DNA of 64,000 nt from Bacillota bacterium (GTDB lineage Bacteria; Bacillota; Clostridia; Lachnospirales; Lachnospiraceae). The stretch covers positions 124,001 through 188,000 of the forward strand of contig JAEYOQ010000057.1 of NCBI GenBank assembly GCA_023411555.1. The letters run 5' to 3'. The position numbers were made by a program, and so were the translations under genes. Below the pieces are notes generated by a model, which saw nothing but the letters and a program-made list of their open reading frames with translations, ran no database searches and was not told the DNA's origin. Shown one piece after another: positions 52,932 through 61,042 of the stretch. How positions within the stretch are numbered: position 1 is the first letter of the stretch; the number at the start of each line of letters is the position of its first letter.

Positions 52932-53158
52932 TGAATGTTCCTCCTAATATTAATTACAATGTATCATATGTAACAGTGCTTGACTGATTTCCTATTTTTA
53001 GAAAAAATAATAGTAATTTTTGTAGATTTTACGACAAAAACACTCAGAAGAGTCTTCGGACTCTCTTAATTTAATAAAGTTCCTGAGGAAAAGAAAAGAA
53101 TTCAAATCAAAAAGAGTTCAATTGTTGCTTGGGCTACACCACGGATAGAAAAATATGG

Positions 53159-53191
53159 TATAATGCAAGTAAAGCTTACATAGCAAGCTTT
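53159..53191 (+). promoter_or_regulatory. Promoter and inverted repeat of the cupin gene
   Basis: TGG-TATAAT (extended -10, TATAAT at 53159-53164) is followed by AAAGCTT-N7-AAGCTTT (53171-53191), which would cover the transcription start. The gap 52932-53271 also has a hairpin with GAGTC/GACTC arms near 53047-53066 and nothing else that I can support. Confidence 0.5.
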
Positions 53192-53271
53192 CTGTGTGTA
53201 TGTAAAATATATAACAGATTATTGGATATTATAGTAAGAGAAAAGAGTCTATATATGAAGGGAGTATTACA

Positions 53272-53613
53272 ATGAATGAAATGCAGTATAAGTTAAAGAA
53301 TATTGAGGTATCGAAGGTTCTGAAGCTGGAGGATGAGATTAGTTATCAAAAGGGACAGGTTGTGAGTAAAACCTTAGTACAGAATAAAAATGTGAGTATG
53401 ACCCTGTTCTCCTTCGACAAGGGTGAAGAAATCAGCACCCACTCTTCAGAGGGGGATGCAATGGTAACTGTGTTGGATGGTACTGGTAAATTCACAGTAG
53501 GTGAGGAAGAGTTTATTCTTAATAAAGGAGAAACCTTAATAATGCCCAATCAGGTACCCCATGCGGTGTATGGTGAGGAACAGTTTAAAATGCTGCTTAC
53601 GGTAGTGTTTTAA
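53272..53613 (+). CDS. Cupin domain protein
   Basis: The 113-residue protein is a single cupin barrel. Motif 1 appears as STHSSEGDAMVTVLDGTGKFTVG (residues about 61-83, with the two usual histidine positions read as H and S/G variants) and motif 2 as LIMPNQVPHAVYGEEQFKML. Cupins of this size often bind a metal and small ligands or act as mini-sensors. No partner gene is adjacent; a subtilisin-like protease gene follows after 118 nt. The start ATG follows GAAGGGAG. Confidence 0.85.
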   Translation: MNEMQYKLKNIEVSKVLKLEDEISYQKGQVVSKTLVQNKNVSMTLFSFDKGEEISTHSSEGDAMVTVLDGTGKFTVGEEEFILNKGETLIMPNQVPHAVYGEEQFKMLLTVVF

Positions 53614-53731
53614 TGACTTATAGATAAGGAAGAAATGTCTGATTTTATAAGATAATTCAAGTATGCAATAGTACGTATATTGGCTAAGCCCACAGAATAG
53701 GATAATACAAAATGATGGAGCGATTGAACGG

Positions 53732-54892
53732 ATGGTCAAGAAGCAAAAAATCCAAATCATAGTGTATTGCGCAGAATATGAAAAACGTCTGCAAACCATA
53801 GAAAAGCTGGGCTATATCAAATATAAACTGCCTATGATAGGTGCCTGTGTCGTGGAGATTGAAGCAGATAGACTGGATGATATCAAGTCGATGGAGGGAA
53901 CGATCAGCTATGAGCTGGATACCCAAATAACTGCCCAGATGAACAGGGTCAGCGATATCATCGAATGTGGATGGGCTCACGAAAAAGGGTATTTTGGGAA
54001 AGGAGTAGGGGTTGCAGTAGTCGATACAGGAATTGCTTTGCATAAAGACTTCGTGGAGGGGGGTAACCGGGTAATTGCCTTTGCAGATTTTATAAGCCAT
54101 AGGAAGGAGCCTTATGATGATAATGGTCATGGTACCCATGTGGCTGGTATTATCGGTGGTAATGGCTTTTCCTCCAAAGGAAAGTATAAAGGAATCGCTC
54201 CGGAGTGTAATTTTATAGGAGTAAAGGTACTGGATAAGCGGGGAGACGGGAATATTTCCGATGTATTGGCAGGACTGCAATGGATTATAAATAATAAAAG
54301 TCGCTATAATATTCGAGTGGTTAATATATCCGTGGGTACTGCCGCCAAGGAGAGTCTGGACGAGAATTCGCTTCTGGTTCAGGGAGTGAATGCGGTATGG
54401 GATAGCGGTATTGTTGTGGTAGTTGCTGCAGGTAATAACGGACCCGGTCCAATGTCTATCTCGACACCTGGTATTAGTAGAAAAGTAATCACAGTCGGTT
54501 CTTCCGATGATAATGTTGCAGTTGAGGTCTATGGAAGCGGACGTTCTAAGGACTACTCGGGACGTGGGCCGACACCCTTCTGTATCAAGAAACCGGATAT
54601 CGTAGCTCCCGGATCTAATATCATATCATGTAATATCAGTCGTTATCCACCAAGATCCAAGAATGAGGAAGCCAGGTATTTGGATGTGCCCATGATGTAT
54701 ACGATAAAAAGTGGAACCTCAATGGCCACACCTGTGGTGGCGGGTGCGATAGCATTATTACTTGGAGCACGTCCGGAGCTAACCAATCGAGAGGTAAAGC
54801 TAAGATTACGCAGCAGTGCAACCAATCTAGGCCAGCATTGGGAAAAGCAGGGCTGGGGACTTTTGAATGTGCGTAAATTGTTGGAGCAGTAA
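53732..54892 (+). CDS. Subtilisin-like (S8) serine protease
   Basis: The 386-residue protein is an S8 peptidase with Asp98 (VVDTG), His133 (HGTHVAG), Asn235 (AAGNNGPG) and Ser330 (SGTSMATP). Residues 1-75 look like an I9-type propeptide-like segment (YEKRLQTIEKLGYIKYKLPMIGACVVEIEADRLDDI). No signal peptide is evident, so it may act inside the cell or in spores; clostridial germination Csp proteases share the intracellular S8 style, but this one is shorter. The ribosome site is weak. A bidirectional terminator follows. Confidence 0.88.
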   Translation: MVKKQKIQIIVYCAEYEKRLQTIEKLGYIKYKLPMIGACVVEIEADRLDDIKSMEGTISYELDTQITAQMNRVSDIIECGWAHEKGYFGKGVGVAVVDTGIALHKDFVEGGNRVIAFADFISHRKEPYDDNGHGTHVAGIIGGNGFSSKGKYKGIAPECNFIGVKVLDKRGDGNISDVLAGLQWIINNKSRYNIRVVNISVGTAAKESLDENSLLVQGVNAVWDSGIVVVVAAGNNGPGPMSISTPGISRKVITVGSSDDNVAVEVYGSGRSKDYSGRGPTPFCIKKPDIVAPGSNIISCNISRYPPRSKNEEARYLDVPMMYTIKSGTSMATPVVAGAIALLLGARPELTNREVKLRLRSSATNLGQHWEKQGWGLLNVRKLLEQ

Positions 54893-54904
54893 ATATAAAG
54901 AATT

Positions 54905-54943
54905 GAAGGGCTGTTGCACAGATTATTTATGCAACAGCCCTTC
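54905..54943. terminator. Bidirectional terminator of the GGGCTGTTGC family
   Basis: GAAGGGCTGTTGCA pairs perfectly with TGCAACAGCCCTTC around an 11-nt loop, between convergent genes. Confidence 0.8.
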
Positions 54944-54949
54944 ATAGAT

Positions 54950-56017
54950 TTATTTGCTTCCTACTTTTCGCTCCAATGTTTTAAAGAATTTCGTAAATTC
55001 ATACCGACTATTATATTTTACTGTTTTCACAATAATTGTAATCGTCTCTAGCAGGTAAAGGATTACAAGGAAAATGACTAAATTATTTGCAATCAGCTCC
55101 CAGACAGATAGAGCAGAGGCATTAAAATTAAGGTGGAAGGCTTCATTTATCTCAGTTGCGAAGTTCGGGTTCCAGATCTCGAATCTGGTAAAAATGATGA
55201 CAACCAGAATGGTACTGATTGTATTTATAATAATAGAGAAAATTGCATGAGGGATGGAATATCTGCGATCAATCAGCTCCCAGATGTCCTTGAGAAGTTC
55301 TAATCCCATAGTGATTAAAAAGAGAGGAAGAACAACCCGGAAGGTATCCATGTTAAAGATGGGAATGGCTGTTAAGCCAGAATCATAATGATAGGCACCC
55401 AGTAGTTGCGGGGCAGAAGTAAATATAACCATGCCTATAATTGTGAAGATAATACCGGCTATCGGTTCTCCAATCGGGATACTTGCTTCCTTCACCGGGA
55501 CCGGAGGAAGCTCCTCTGCCTCCCAGTTGGGAAGGAACCCTTTGAGATTTACGCCATTCCGTTCAAAAATGGCAAATAATATAGTAATGGATGCAAAAGC
55601 CATGCCTAAGCTTCCTACCATATCGCCGATCCAAGTGCCGATGTAATCATACCAGATATGAGGATAGGAGGTAATCAGCTCCAGTACGGAGGCGATACAC
55701 GTTCCGAAGAGAGTAGCACCAGTCACAAGCTTTAGGATAAATACATAGAGCGGAAAAATCTCAGGACTGATAAGATATCTGGAGGTGTCACGATATTTCT
55801 CAGCAAGCTCCGAGGGATTTCCAAGCTCCTTAAGTACATCCAGAATATCCTCCTTCGTGGCATCTTTGCCTTGAGTTCTAGTTTCCAGCATATCATAGAT
55901 CAACGTACGTAGTTCATTTTCGATATCATTTTTGTTCATTGGATTCAAATGCTTGGTTACCTGATAGATATATCGGTTTATCATGTCTTCTACATAATTG
56001 TTTTGCTGACTATTCAT
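54950..56017 (-). CDS. HAAS-domain membrane protein, partner of PadR
   Basis: The 355-residue protein starts with a soluble helical HAAS-type segment (residues about 8-75: NRYIYQVTKHLNPMNKNDIENELRTLIYDMLE...LKELGNPSELAEKYRD). About six membrane segments follow, separated by loops. Proteins of this type are commonly encoded right after a PadR regulator and are thought to work together with it in sensing membrane or envelope state. It overlaps the padR gene by 8 nt. No catalytic motif is visible, and it faces a terminator shared with the protease gene. Confidence 0.8.
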   Translation of the reverse strand: MNSQQNNYVEDMINRYIYQVTKHLNPMNKNDIENELRTLIYDMLETRTQGKDATKEDILDVLKELGNPSELAEKYRDTSRYLISPEIFPLYVFILKLVTGATLFGTCIASVLELITSYPHIWYDYIGTWIGDMVGSLGMAFASITILFAIFERNGVNLKGFLPNWEAEELPPVPVKEASIPIGEPIAGIIFTIIGMVIFTSAPQLLGAYHYDSGLTAIPIFNMDTFRVVLPLFLITMGLELLKDIWELIDRRYSIPHAIFSIIINTISTILVVIIFTRFEIWNPNFATEINEAFHLNFNASALSVWELIANNLVIFLVILYLLETITIIVKTVKYNSRYEFTKFFKTLERKVGSK

Positions 56018-56360
56018 TATTCTTATCCTCCTTCATTAATCGATTCATATTCTCTACCATCTTATACCACTGTTCCTTTAGGTCTTGATACACCTCATTG
56101 CCCAGATCCGTCAGCATATAGTATTTTCGCGGCTTTGCTCCTGAGGTTTCCCATTCGCTCTTTAGAAGTCCTTGCTTCTCAAGCCGTCTTAGTAATGGGT
56201 ATAGGGTATTGGCTTCGATTGGTATATTGTTATCGCTAAATTCCTGTACCAAAGAGTAGCCGTAGGTTGGTGCGGATAGTTGGCATAATACACTAAGTAC
56301 GATGGTTCCGCGTTTAAGCTCAAGTAAAAGACCGGAAAGTATTTCTTCCTTTTTTATCAT
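56010..56360 (-). CDS. PadR-family transcriptional regulator
   Basis: The 116-residue protein is a PadR repressor: winged helix at about residues 10-85 (LSVLCQLSAPTYGYSLVQEFSDNNIPIEANTLYPLLRRLEKQGLL and a wing with KPRKYYMLTDLG), with a C-terminal dimerising helix. ATG 56360 is chosen with GGAGG 6 nt upstream, although a longer frame reaches 56441. It is translationally coupled to the downstream HAAS-domain membrane protein. The palindrome in its own promoter suggests autorepression. Confidence 0.93.
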   Translation of the reverse strand: MIKKEEILSGLLLELKRGTIVLSVLCQLSAPTYGYSLVQEFSDNNIPIEANTLYPLLRRLEKQGLLKSEWETSGAKPRKYYMLTDLGNEVYQDLKEQWYKMVENMNRLMKEDKNNE

Positions 56361-56411
56361 GTGAACCTCCAAATCTATAATAATGTGCAATGTTATATTA
56401 CTGTTGAAATT

Positions 56412-56441
56412 ATTATAGTGTATGATACACACTATTGTCAA
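56412..56441 (-). promoter_or_regulatory. PadR promoter with operator in the spacer
   Basis: On the minus strand TTGACA (56436-56441) and TATAAT (56412-56417) are both perfect, with an 18-bp spacer. Inside lies ATAGTGT-N7-ACACTAT (56415-56435), a symmetric site overlapping the -10. A bound repressor would block polymerase, so PadR autorepression is likely. The gap 56361-56733 holds this site plus the xylA control region. Confidence 0.65.
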
Positions 56442-56576
56442 GCGAATTTGTATGCTTTTTCCACTGTCGATAAAATTGGGAGAAATTACTGCATATTTGC
56501 ATAGTGATTAGGCATAATATACAAAAAGTGTAGAATGGATTCCAAGTAGACAGGTTAAATCGCTAAAAATATTAAG

Positions 56577-56597
56577 TTAGTTTAATTAATTTACAAA
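56577..56597 (+). promoter_or_regulatory. Candidate XylR-type operator upstream of xylA
   Basis: TTAGTTTAATTAATTTACAAA resembles the TTAGTTTGTTT-type half of known XylR (ROK) operators but is less symmetric. It sits directly before the -35 box. No xylR gene is in the window. Confidence 0.3.
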
Positions 56598-56603
56598 TTG
56601 TTA

Positions 56604-56632
56604 TTGTAAATTTTAAAAATAAGATTTATAAT
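56604..56632 (+). promoter_or_regulatory. xylA promoter
   Basis: TTGTAA (56604-56609) and TATAAT (56627-56632) are separated by 17 bp, about 100 nt before the xylA start. The leader has two small hairpins (ACTTTCT/AGAAAG and GGAGT/ACTCC). Confidence 0.65.
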
Positions 56633-56733
56633 ATGCTTAGGAATTACGTACCTGTACTTTCTCATAAGAAAGGGAGTGTTTGCGACTCCTAATTAAGTGA
56701 GAAGAGATATATATTAATAAGGAGGATATTAAG

Positions 56734-58050
56734 ATGTCATATTTTAACGTTGGAAAAATTCAATATGAAGGACCTCAGAGTAAAAATCAACTGGCATTCA
56801 AGTACTACAATCCTGATGAAGTAGTAATGGGCAAGACCATGAAGGAGCAGCTTCGCTTCGCAATGTCTTACTGGCATACCTTAACCTATATGGGTAACGA
56901 TCCCTTTGGTGGCGCTACCATGCACCGTGATTGGGATAACACAGAGGATGCAATGAACAAAGCGAAGGAAAGAGTTCATGCCGCATTCGAATTCATGGAG
57001 AAAATGCAGATTCCCTTCTTCTGCTTCCACGATCAGGATATTGCTCCCAGAGCAGAAACCCTTGAGGAGACAAACAGAAGACTGGATGAAATTGTTGCAG
57101 TAATCAAGGAGGAGATGGCTCGTACAGGAATCAAGTGCTTATGGGGTACAACCAATGCATTTGGCGATGATCGATTTGTTCATGGTGCTAGCACATCCTG
57201 TAATGCAACTGTATTCGCATATACCGCAGCTCAGATCAAGAAAGCTATGGAAATCACCAAAGAATTAGGTGGTGTTAATTATGTATTCTGGGGTGGTCGT
57301 GAAGGCTATGAAACTTTATTAAATACAGATACAGGTTTAGAGTTAGATAACCTTGCAAGATTACTTCAGATGGCTGTTGACTACGCAAAGGAGATCGGCT
57401 TTACCGGTCAGCTCTTAATCGAGCCTAAGCCGAAGGAGCCTACAAAGCATCAGTATGATTTTGATGCTGCTACTGTACTTGCATTCTTAAGAAAGTACAA
57501 TCTACAGGATTATTATAAGATGAATATCGAAGCAAACCATGCAACCTTAGCACAGCACACCTTCCAGCATGAACTCAACATGTCAAGAATTAATGGTGTA
57601 CTTGGTAGTGTGGATGCGAATACCGGTGATCCGATGTTAGGTTGGGATACCGATCAATTCCCTACCAATCTTTATGATACAACCTTAGCAATGTATGAAA
57701 TCTTATTAAACGGTGGTTTGCATAGCGGTGGTTTGAATTTCGACTCTAAGGTTCGTCGTGCATCCTTCCAGGATGATGACTTATTCTATGCTTATATTGC
57801 GGGTATGGATGCATTTGCCAGAGGATTAAAGGTTGCTGCAAAGCTGCTTGAGGATGGTGTATTCGAGAGCTTCAAGGCTGAGCGTTACGCAAGCTATAAG
57901 GAAGGCATTGGTAAGGATATCGTTGAAGGTAAGGTTGGTTTCAAGGAGCTTGAGGCATATGCTATGAAGCATGGCACTACACCCAACAAGTCCGGTAGAC
58001 AGGAAATGCTGGAGAATATCTTGAACCAGTATATCGTTGAGACAAAATAA
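56734..58050 (+). CDS. xylA: Xylose isomerase
   Basis: The 438-residue protein is a class II xylose isomerase, converting D-xylose to D-xylulose. The catalytic His99 and metal-near Asp102 lie in FCFHDQD, the metal-binding region is LLIEPKPKEPTKHQYDFD near residue 230, and another acidic metal ligand is in NIEANHATLAQHTFQHE near 270. The sequence resembles the clostridial enzymes used for xylose utilisation in yeast engineering literature. No xylulokinase gene follows; the gene stands alone with its own promoter and terminator. The start ATG follows AAGGAGG. Confidence 0.97.
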   Translation: MSYFNVGKIQYEGPQSKNQLAFKYYNPDEVVMGKTMKEQLRFAMSYWHTLTYMGNDPFGGATMHRDWDNTEDAMNKAKERVHAAFEFMEKMQIPFFCFHDQDIAPRAETLEETNRRLDEIVAVIKEEMARTGIKCLWGTTNAFGDDRFVHGASTSCNATVFAYTAAQIKKAMEITKELGGVNYVFWGGREGYETLLNTDTGLELDNLARLLQMAVDYAKEIGFTGQLLIEPKPKEPTKHQYDFDAATVLAFLRKYNLQDYYKMNIEANHATLAQHTFQHELNMSRINGVLGSVDANTGDPMLGWDTDQFPTNLYDTTLAMYEILLNGGLHSGGLNFDSKVRRASFQDDDLFYAYIAGMDAFARGLKVAAKLLEDGVFESFKAERYASYKEGIGKDIVEGKVGFKELEAYAMKHGTTPNKSGRQEMLENILNQYIVETK

Positions 58051-58056
58051 TCTAAT

Positions 58057-58105
58057 ATAGACATAATAAAAGCTGCCCGATATAGGCAGCTTTTATTATG
58101 TCTAT
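58057..58105. terminator. 21-bp perfect-stem terminator after xylA
   Basis: The arms 58057-58077 and 58085-58105 are exact complements around a CGATATA loop, with AATAAAAGCTGCC and its complement at the top of the stem. It can act on both strands (xylA and ferritin). Confidence 0.85.
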
Positions 58106-58168
58106 TGAAATACGTGCTTTATAAGTAACTATTTCTTATTAAGATAAATATTAGATCTTCTGAAGGGA

Positions 58169-58684
58169 TTATTCCAGAACCAAGGATGGAGCAGTATATA
58201 CACGAGCCTTCATTTCATTGTCCAGCATATATAAGCCCTTGGGTTCACCACCAAACAGGTCGTACTTTTTGATATTATCATCGGCATTTTTCTCTTCTTC
58301 ACCCTGTTCCTTAATGAACCAATCAAGGAATTGCATGGTACGGAAGTCCTTATTATTATATGCAGCTTCATAGATATTATTAATTGATGCTGTAACCAGC
58401 TGCTCGTGCTCAAGGGCCATAACAAGGGGATCGCGGAAATTCTCATAGGTCTTATCAGGAGCTTCAATAGCAGCAAGCTTTACAATCTCTCCGTTGTTCA
58501 ATAAATACTGACGGAATAAAAGAGCATGATCTCTTTCCTCCTGCATTTGGATATAAAACCAATTTTCATAACCATTTAAGCTGTTATCAGCATAATAATT
58601 TGCCATATCCATATAAAGATAAGCGGAATAGAATTCTTTCGTAATTTGCTCGTTTAGTAATTTAGCAACTTCTTTATTTAGCAT
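58169..58684 (-). CDS. Ferritin
   Basis: The 171-residue protein is a bacterial non-haem ferritin. Ferroxidase ligands follow the family pattern: Glu17 (ITKEFYSAYLYMDMA), EERDHA near residue 50-55 and EHEQLV near 92-97, with an EQGEEEKNA segment near 127-133. It oxidises and stores iron, protecting the anaerobe from oxygen-derived radicals. Length is normal. It is transcribed with, and 33 nt after, the ferredoxin gene upstream on the minus strand. Confidence 0.95.
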   Translation of the reverse strand: MLNKEVAKLLNEQITKEFYSAYLYMDMANYYADNSLNGYENWFYIQMQEERDHALLFRQYLLNNGEIVKLAAIEAPDKTYENFRDPLVMALEHEQLVTASINNIYEAAYNNKDFRTMQFLDWFIKEQGEEEKNADDNIKKYDLFGGEPKGLYMLDNEMKARVYTAPSLVLE

Positions 58685-58717
58685 ATTATATCTTCCTTTC
58701 TTGTACGTATGTACCTC

Positions 58718-58909
58718 TTATTCTTCAATCATAATCACAGATACAGGGCAGCCTTCTTCTGCTTCCTTTGCGGTTGCTTCCACTTCAGAAGGAATTGGAG
58801 AGATATATACCTCAGCAAGCCCATCTGCATCCATTCTAAATACTTCCGGACAAGTATCGGAGCATAGACCACAGCCTATACAACCATTACGTTCTACGTA
58901 TGCCTTCAT
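58718..58909 (-). CDS. Ferredoxin, single [4Fe-4S] type
   Basis: The 63-residue protein is a single-cluster ferredoxin. Cys10, Cys13, Cys16 (GCIGCGLCSD) and Cys20 (TCPEVF), together with Cys54 (GCPVSVI), give a 4Fe-4S site with the last ligand distant, as in Thermotoga-type or Clostridial 4Fe ferredoxins. The middle portion is acidic. It may transfer electrons in oxidative-stress or fermentative reactions. The start follows GGAGG; it lies upstream of ferritin in one short operon. Confidence 0.93.
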   Translation of the reverse strand: MKAYVERNGCIGCGLCSDTCPEVFRMDADGLAEVYISPIPSEVEATAKEAEEGCPVSVIMIEE

Positions 58910-59158
58910 AAAATACCTCCATTTCTTAAGATAAATCCTTGTTAAAATAGAATGTTCTGATTTCTGATTTATATGTTAACAATATTATTATAACATAGAA
59001 AATTGTGTTTGTAATGGCCAAATTTTCTTTTTATTGTTGAGATTTCCATTGATTTATGATAAGATGATTTTGTGTACGTAGCTTACAAAAGTATTGTAAG
59101 AATATACATATTATTACAAAGACATGTATAAACTACTTATTGAAATGGAGGTTATAAT

Positions 59159-59317
59159 ATGAAAAAATACGAATGCACAGCTTGCGGCTATATTTATGAC
59201 GAGGCTTTAGGCGATCCTGATGGCGGTATTGCACCTGGAACAAAGTGGGAAGATATTCCGGATGATTGGGTATGTCCTGTATGTGGCGTTGGCAAGGACG
59301 GATTTGAAGAGATCTAA
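59159..59317 (+). CDS. Rubredoxin
   Basis: The 52-residue protein is a rubredoxin with the iron-binding pairs CTACG (Cys6, Cys9) and CPVCG (Cys39, Cys42). It carries the usual YIYDEALGDPDGGIAPGTKW and DIPDDWVC segments. It is an electron carrier, often to oxygen- or peroxide-reducing enzymes in anaerobes. It is short and easily missed; the ATG follows GGAGG. It runs divergent from the ferredoxin-ferritin pair, suggesting shared control of an oxidative-stress region. Confidence 0.95.
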   Translation: MKKYECTACGYIYDEALGDPDGGIAPGTKWEDIPDDWVCPVCGVGKDGFEEI

Positions 59318-59329
59318 AGAATAATACAC

Positions 59330-59380
59330 AAAGCTGTCTCACAGGTACTCCTCCTTGGAGCCTGCAGAGACAGCTTTTTT
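59330..59380 (+). terminator. Rubredoxin terminator
   Basis: AAAGCTGTCTC pairs with AGAGACAGCTTT (one extra inner GG/CC pair), followed by TTTTTT. This is another GCTGTCTC-family hairpin. Confidence 0.85.
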
Positions 59381-59485
59381 CTGCGCATATTAAGGATGAT
59401 TAATATAAATTCCATTGACATAGTGGGAATTACAAACTATGATATTCAAGAAACGAGATGGTTATTAACAAGGAGTGAAATTACA

Positions 59486-60241
59486 ATGAATCAGTTTTCC
59501 AGAACAGAGCTTCTATTAGGAAAAGAAGGAATAGACAAGCTGAAGAATGCAAGGGTAGCAGTCTTTGGTATAGGAGGAGTCGGAGGGTTTACTGTAGAGG
59601 CACTTGCCCGCAGCGGTGTTGGCAACTTCGACCTGATTGATGATGATAAGGTATGTCTTACGAATATTAACCGTCAGCTTATTGCTACGATTAAGACGGT
59701 AGGTAAATATAAAGTTGATGTTATGAAGGAGCGAATTCTGGAGATCAATCCAAGAGCCAAGGTAGAGGTGTATCAGTGCTTTTATTTACCTGATACGGCG
59801 AATCAATTCGATTTTTCTCAGTATGATTATATCGTTGATGCGATAGATACAGTTTCAGCGAAGCTAGATCTGGTGGTGAGAGCACAGGAACTGAACGTCC
59901 CGATTATCAGCTGTATGGGTGCAGGAAACAAGCTAGATCCTACCCGTTTTGAGGTGACGGATATCTATAAAACCTCTGTATGTCCGTTGGCTAAGGTAAT
60001 GCGCAGGGAGCTGAAGAACAGAGGGGTAAAGAAGCTAAAGGTTGTATATTCCAAGGAGCCGGCCAGAAAACCTCTGGAGGATATGTCTCTTAGCTGTAAG
60101 ACAAATTGTGTCTGCCCACCGGGCTCCGAACATAGATGTACCGTAAAGCGTCAAATCCCGGGAAGTATCGCCTTCGTACCCTCCGTAGCAGGCTTAATTA
60201 TAGCGGGAGAGGTTATAAAGGATATTACAGGGATAAGCTAG
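59486..60241 (+). CDS. tcdA: tRNA threonylcarbamoyladenosine dehydratase
   Basis: The 251-residue protein is a ThiF/MoeB-type E1-like enzyme of the TcdA (YgdL) class, which cyclises threonylcarbamoyladenosine in tRNA. The ATP-binding loop is VFGIGGVGGFTVEALARSGVG near residue 28, followed by DDDKVCLTNINRQL and a Cys-rich segment CKTNCVCPPGSEHRC near residue 210. ATG 59486 is used because AAGGAGTG lies 8 nt upstream; an ORF extension to 59396 lacks a ribosome site. The gene lies alone after the rubredoxin. Confidence 0.93.
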   Translation: MNQFSRTELLLGKEGIDKLKNARVAVFGIGGVGGFTVEALARSGVGNFDLIDDDKVCLTNINRQLIATIKTVGKYKVDVMKERILEINPRAKVEVYQCFYLPDTANQFDFSQYDYIVDAIDTVSAKLDLVVRAQELNVPIISCMGAGNKLDPTRFEVTDIYKTSVCPLAKVMRRELKNRGVKKLKVVYSKEPARKPLEDMSLSCKTNCVCPPGSEHRCTVKRQIPGSIAFVPSVAGLIIAGEVIKDITGIS

Positions 60242-60246
60242 CATAT

Positions 60247-60319
60247 GTTCACAGCTTGAGAAATGACGATAGGATATCAATAAAGGTTACTAATTATTAA
60301 TATAGCTGTGAACAGTAAC
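60247..60319 (+). repeat. 30-bp dispersed repeat, copy 2, with flanking inverted repeat
   Basis: Copy 2 of the unit (60290-60319) contains AGCTGTGAAC (60304-60313), the exact complement of GTTCACAGCT at 60247-60256. The unit is also bounded by GTTACT and AGTAAC. It lies about 95 bp upstream of the HD-domain gene. Confidence 0.65.
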
Positions 60320-60411
60320 TATGTTACCGTACATATGCAGATAATACCTGTTGAGCAGAGTCAGAGAAGCTAACAAGGTATACAGTTTGTAGATTAAAGC
60401 TAAGGAAAGGA

Positions 60412-60993
60412 ATGAATGTGATGGGAAAGATACCGACCAGAGAAGAAGCATGGGAACTACTGACAGAATATAATAAGGACGATTTTCATTTGAAGCATGC
60501 CCGTATTGTTGAGGGTACCATGAGGTATTTCGCAAGAGAGCTGGGATATGATCAAGAGATTGAATTTTGGGGAATTGTTGGATTACTGCATGATTTGGAC
60601 TTTGGAATGTATCCCGAGGAGCATTGTATAAAGAGCCAGGAAATCATGAGAGAGAGGCAGCTGGATGAAAGAATCATCCGTGCAACTGCAAGTCATGGCT
60701 ATGGGATCTGTGTCGATATTAAGCCGGAGCATATGATGGAAAAGGTGTTGTATGCAGTAGATGAGCTGACCGGGTTAATCGGAGCCGTTGCCATCATGAG
60801 GCCATCCCATAGTACATTGGATCTGGAACTTAGTTCTGTGAAGAAGAAATTTAAGACGCCAAAGTTTGCAGCAGGATGCTCCAGAGAGGTTATAGAGCAA
60901 GGAGCTAAGCTGCTTGGATGGGAGCTTGAGGATTTAATACAGAGAACAATTCTGGCTTTACGAGAAGTGGAAGAGACAACCGGACTGGTATAA
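60412..60993 (+). CDS. HD-domain phosphohydrolase
   Basis: The 193-residue protein has the metal-binding HD motif in GLLHDLDFGMYPEEH (residues about 62-76), a His pair with HLKHARIVEGTMR upstream, and SHGYGICVDI near 102. HD proteins hydrolyse nucleotides or other phosphoesters; the specificity here is unknown. ATG 60412 or in-frame ATG 60421 are both possible, with AAGGAAAGGA upstream of each. A 30-bp repeat shared with the HAD gene lies in its leader. It is followed closely by the DUF554 gene. Confidence 0.87.
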   Translation: MNVMGKIPTREEAWELLTEYNKDDFHLKHARIVEGTMRYFARELGYDQEIEFWGIVGLLHDLDFGMYPEEHCIKSQEIMRERQLDERIIRATASHGYGICVDIKPEHMMEKVLYAVDELTGLIGAVAIMRPSHSTLDLELSSVKKKFKTPKFAAGCSREVIEQGAKLLGWELEDLIQRTILALREVEETTGLV

Positions 60994-61042
60994 TAACAGT
61001 GAAAAGGAAAGTAAGCCGGAAAGCGATAGAATGGAGTTGGAT

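Noticed and set aside
52962..52970. SigK promoter of the Gly/Cys-rich protein
   Set aside because: The CATAnnnTA box fits but no AC is found at the required distance, so it is mentioned only as a hint.
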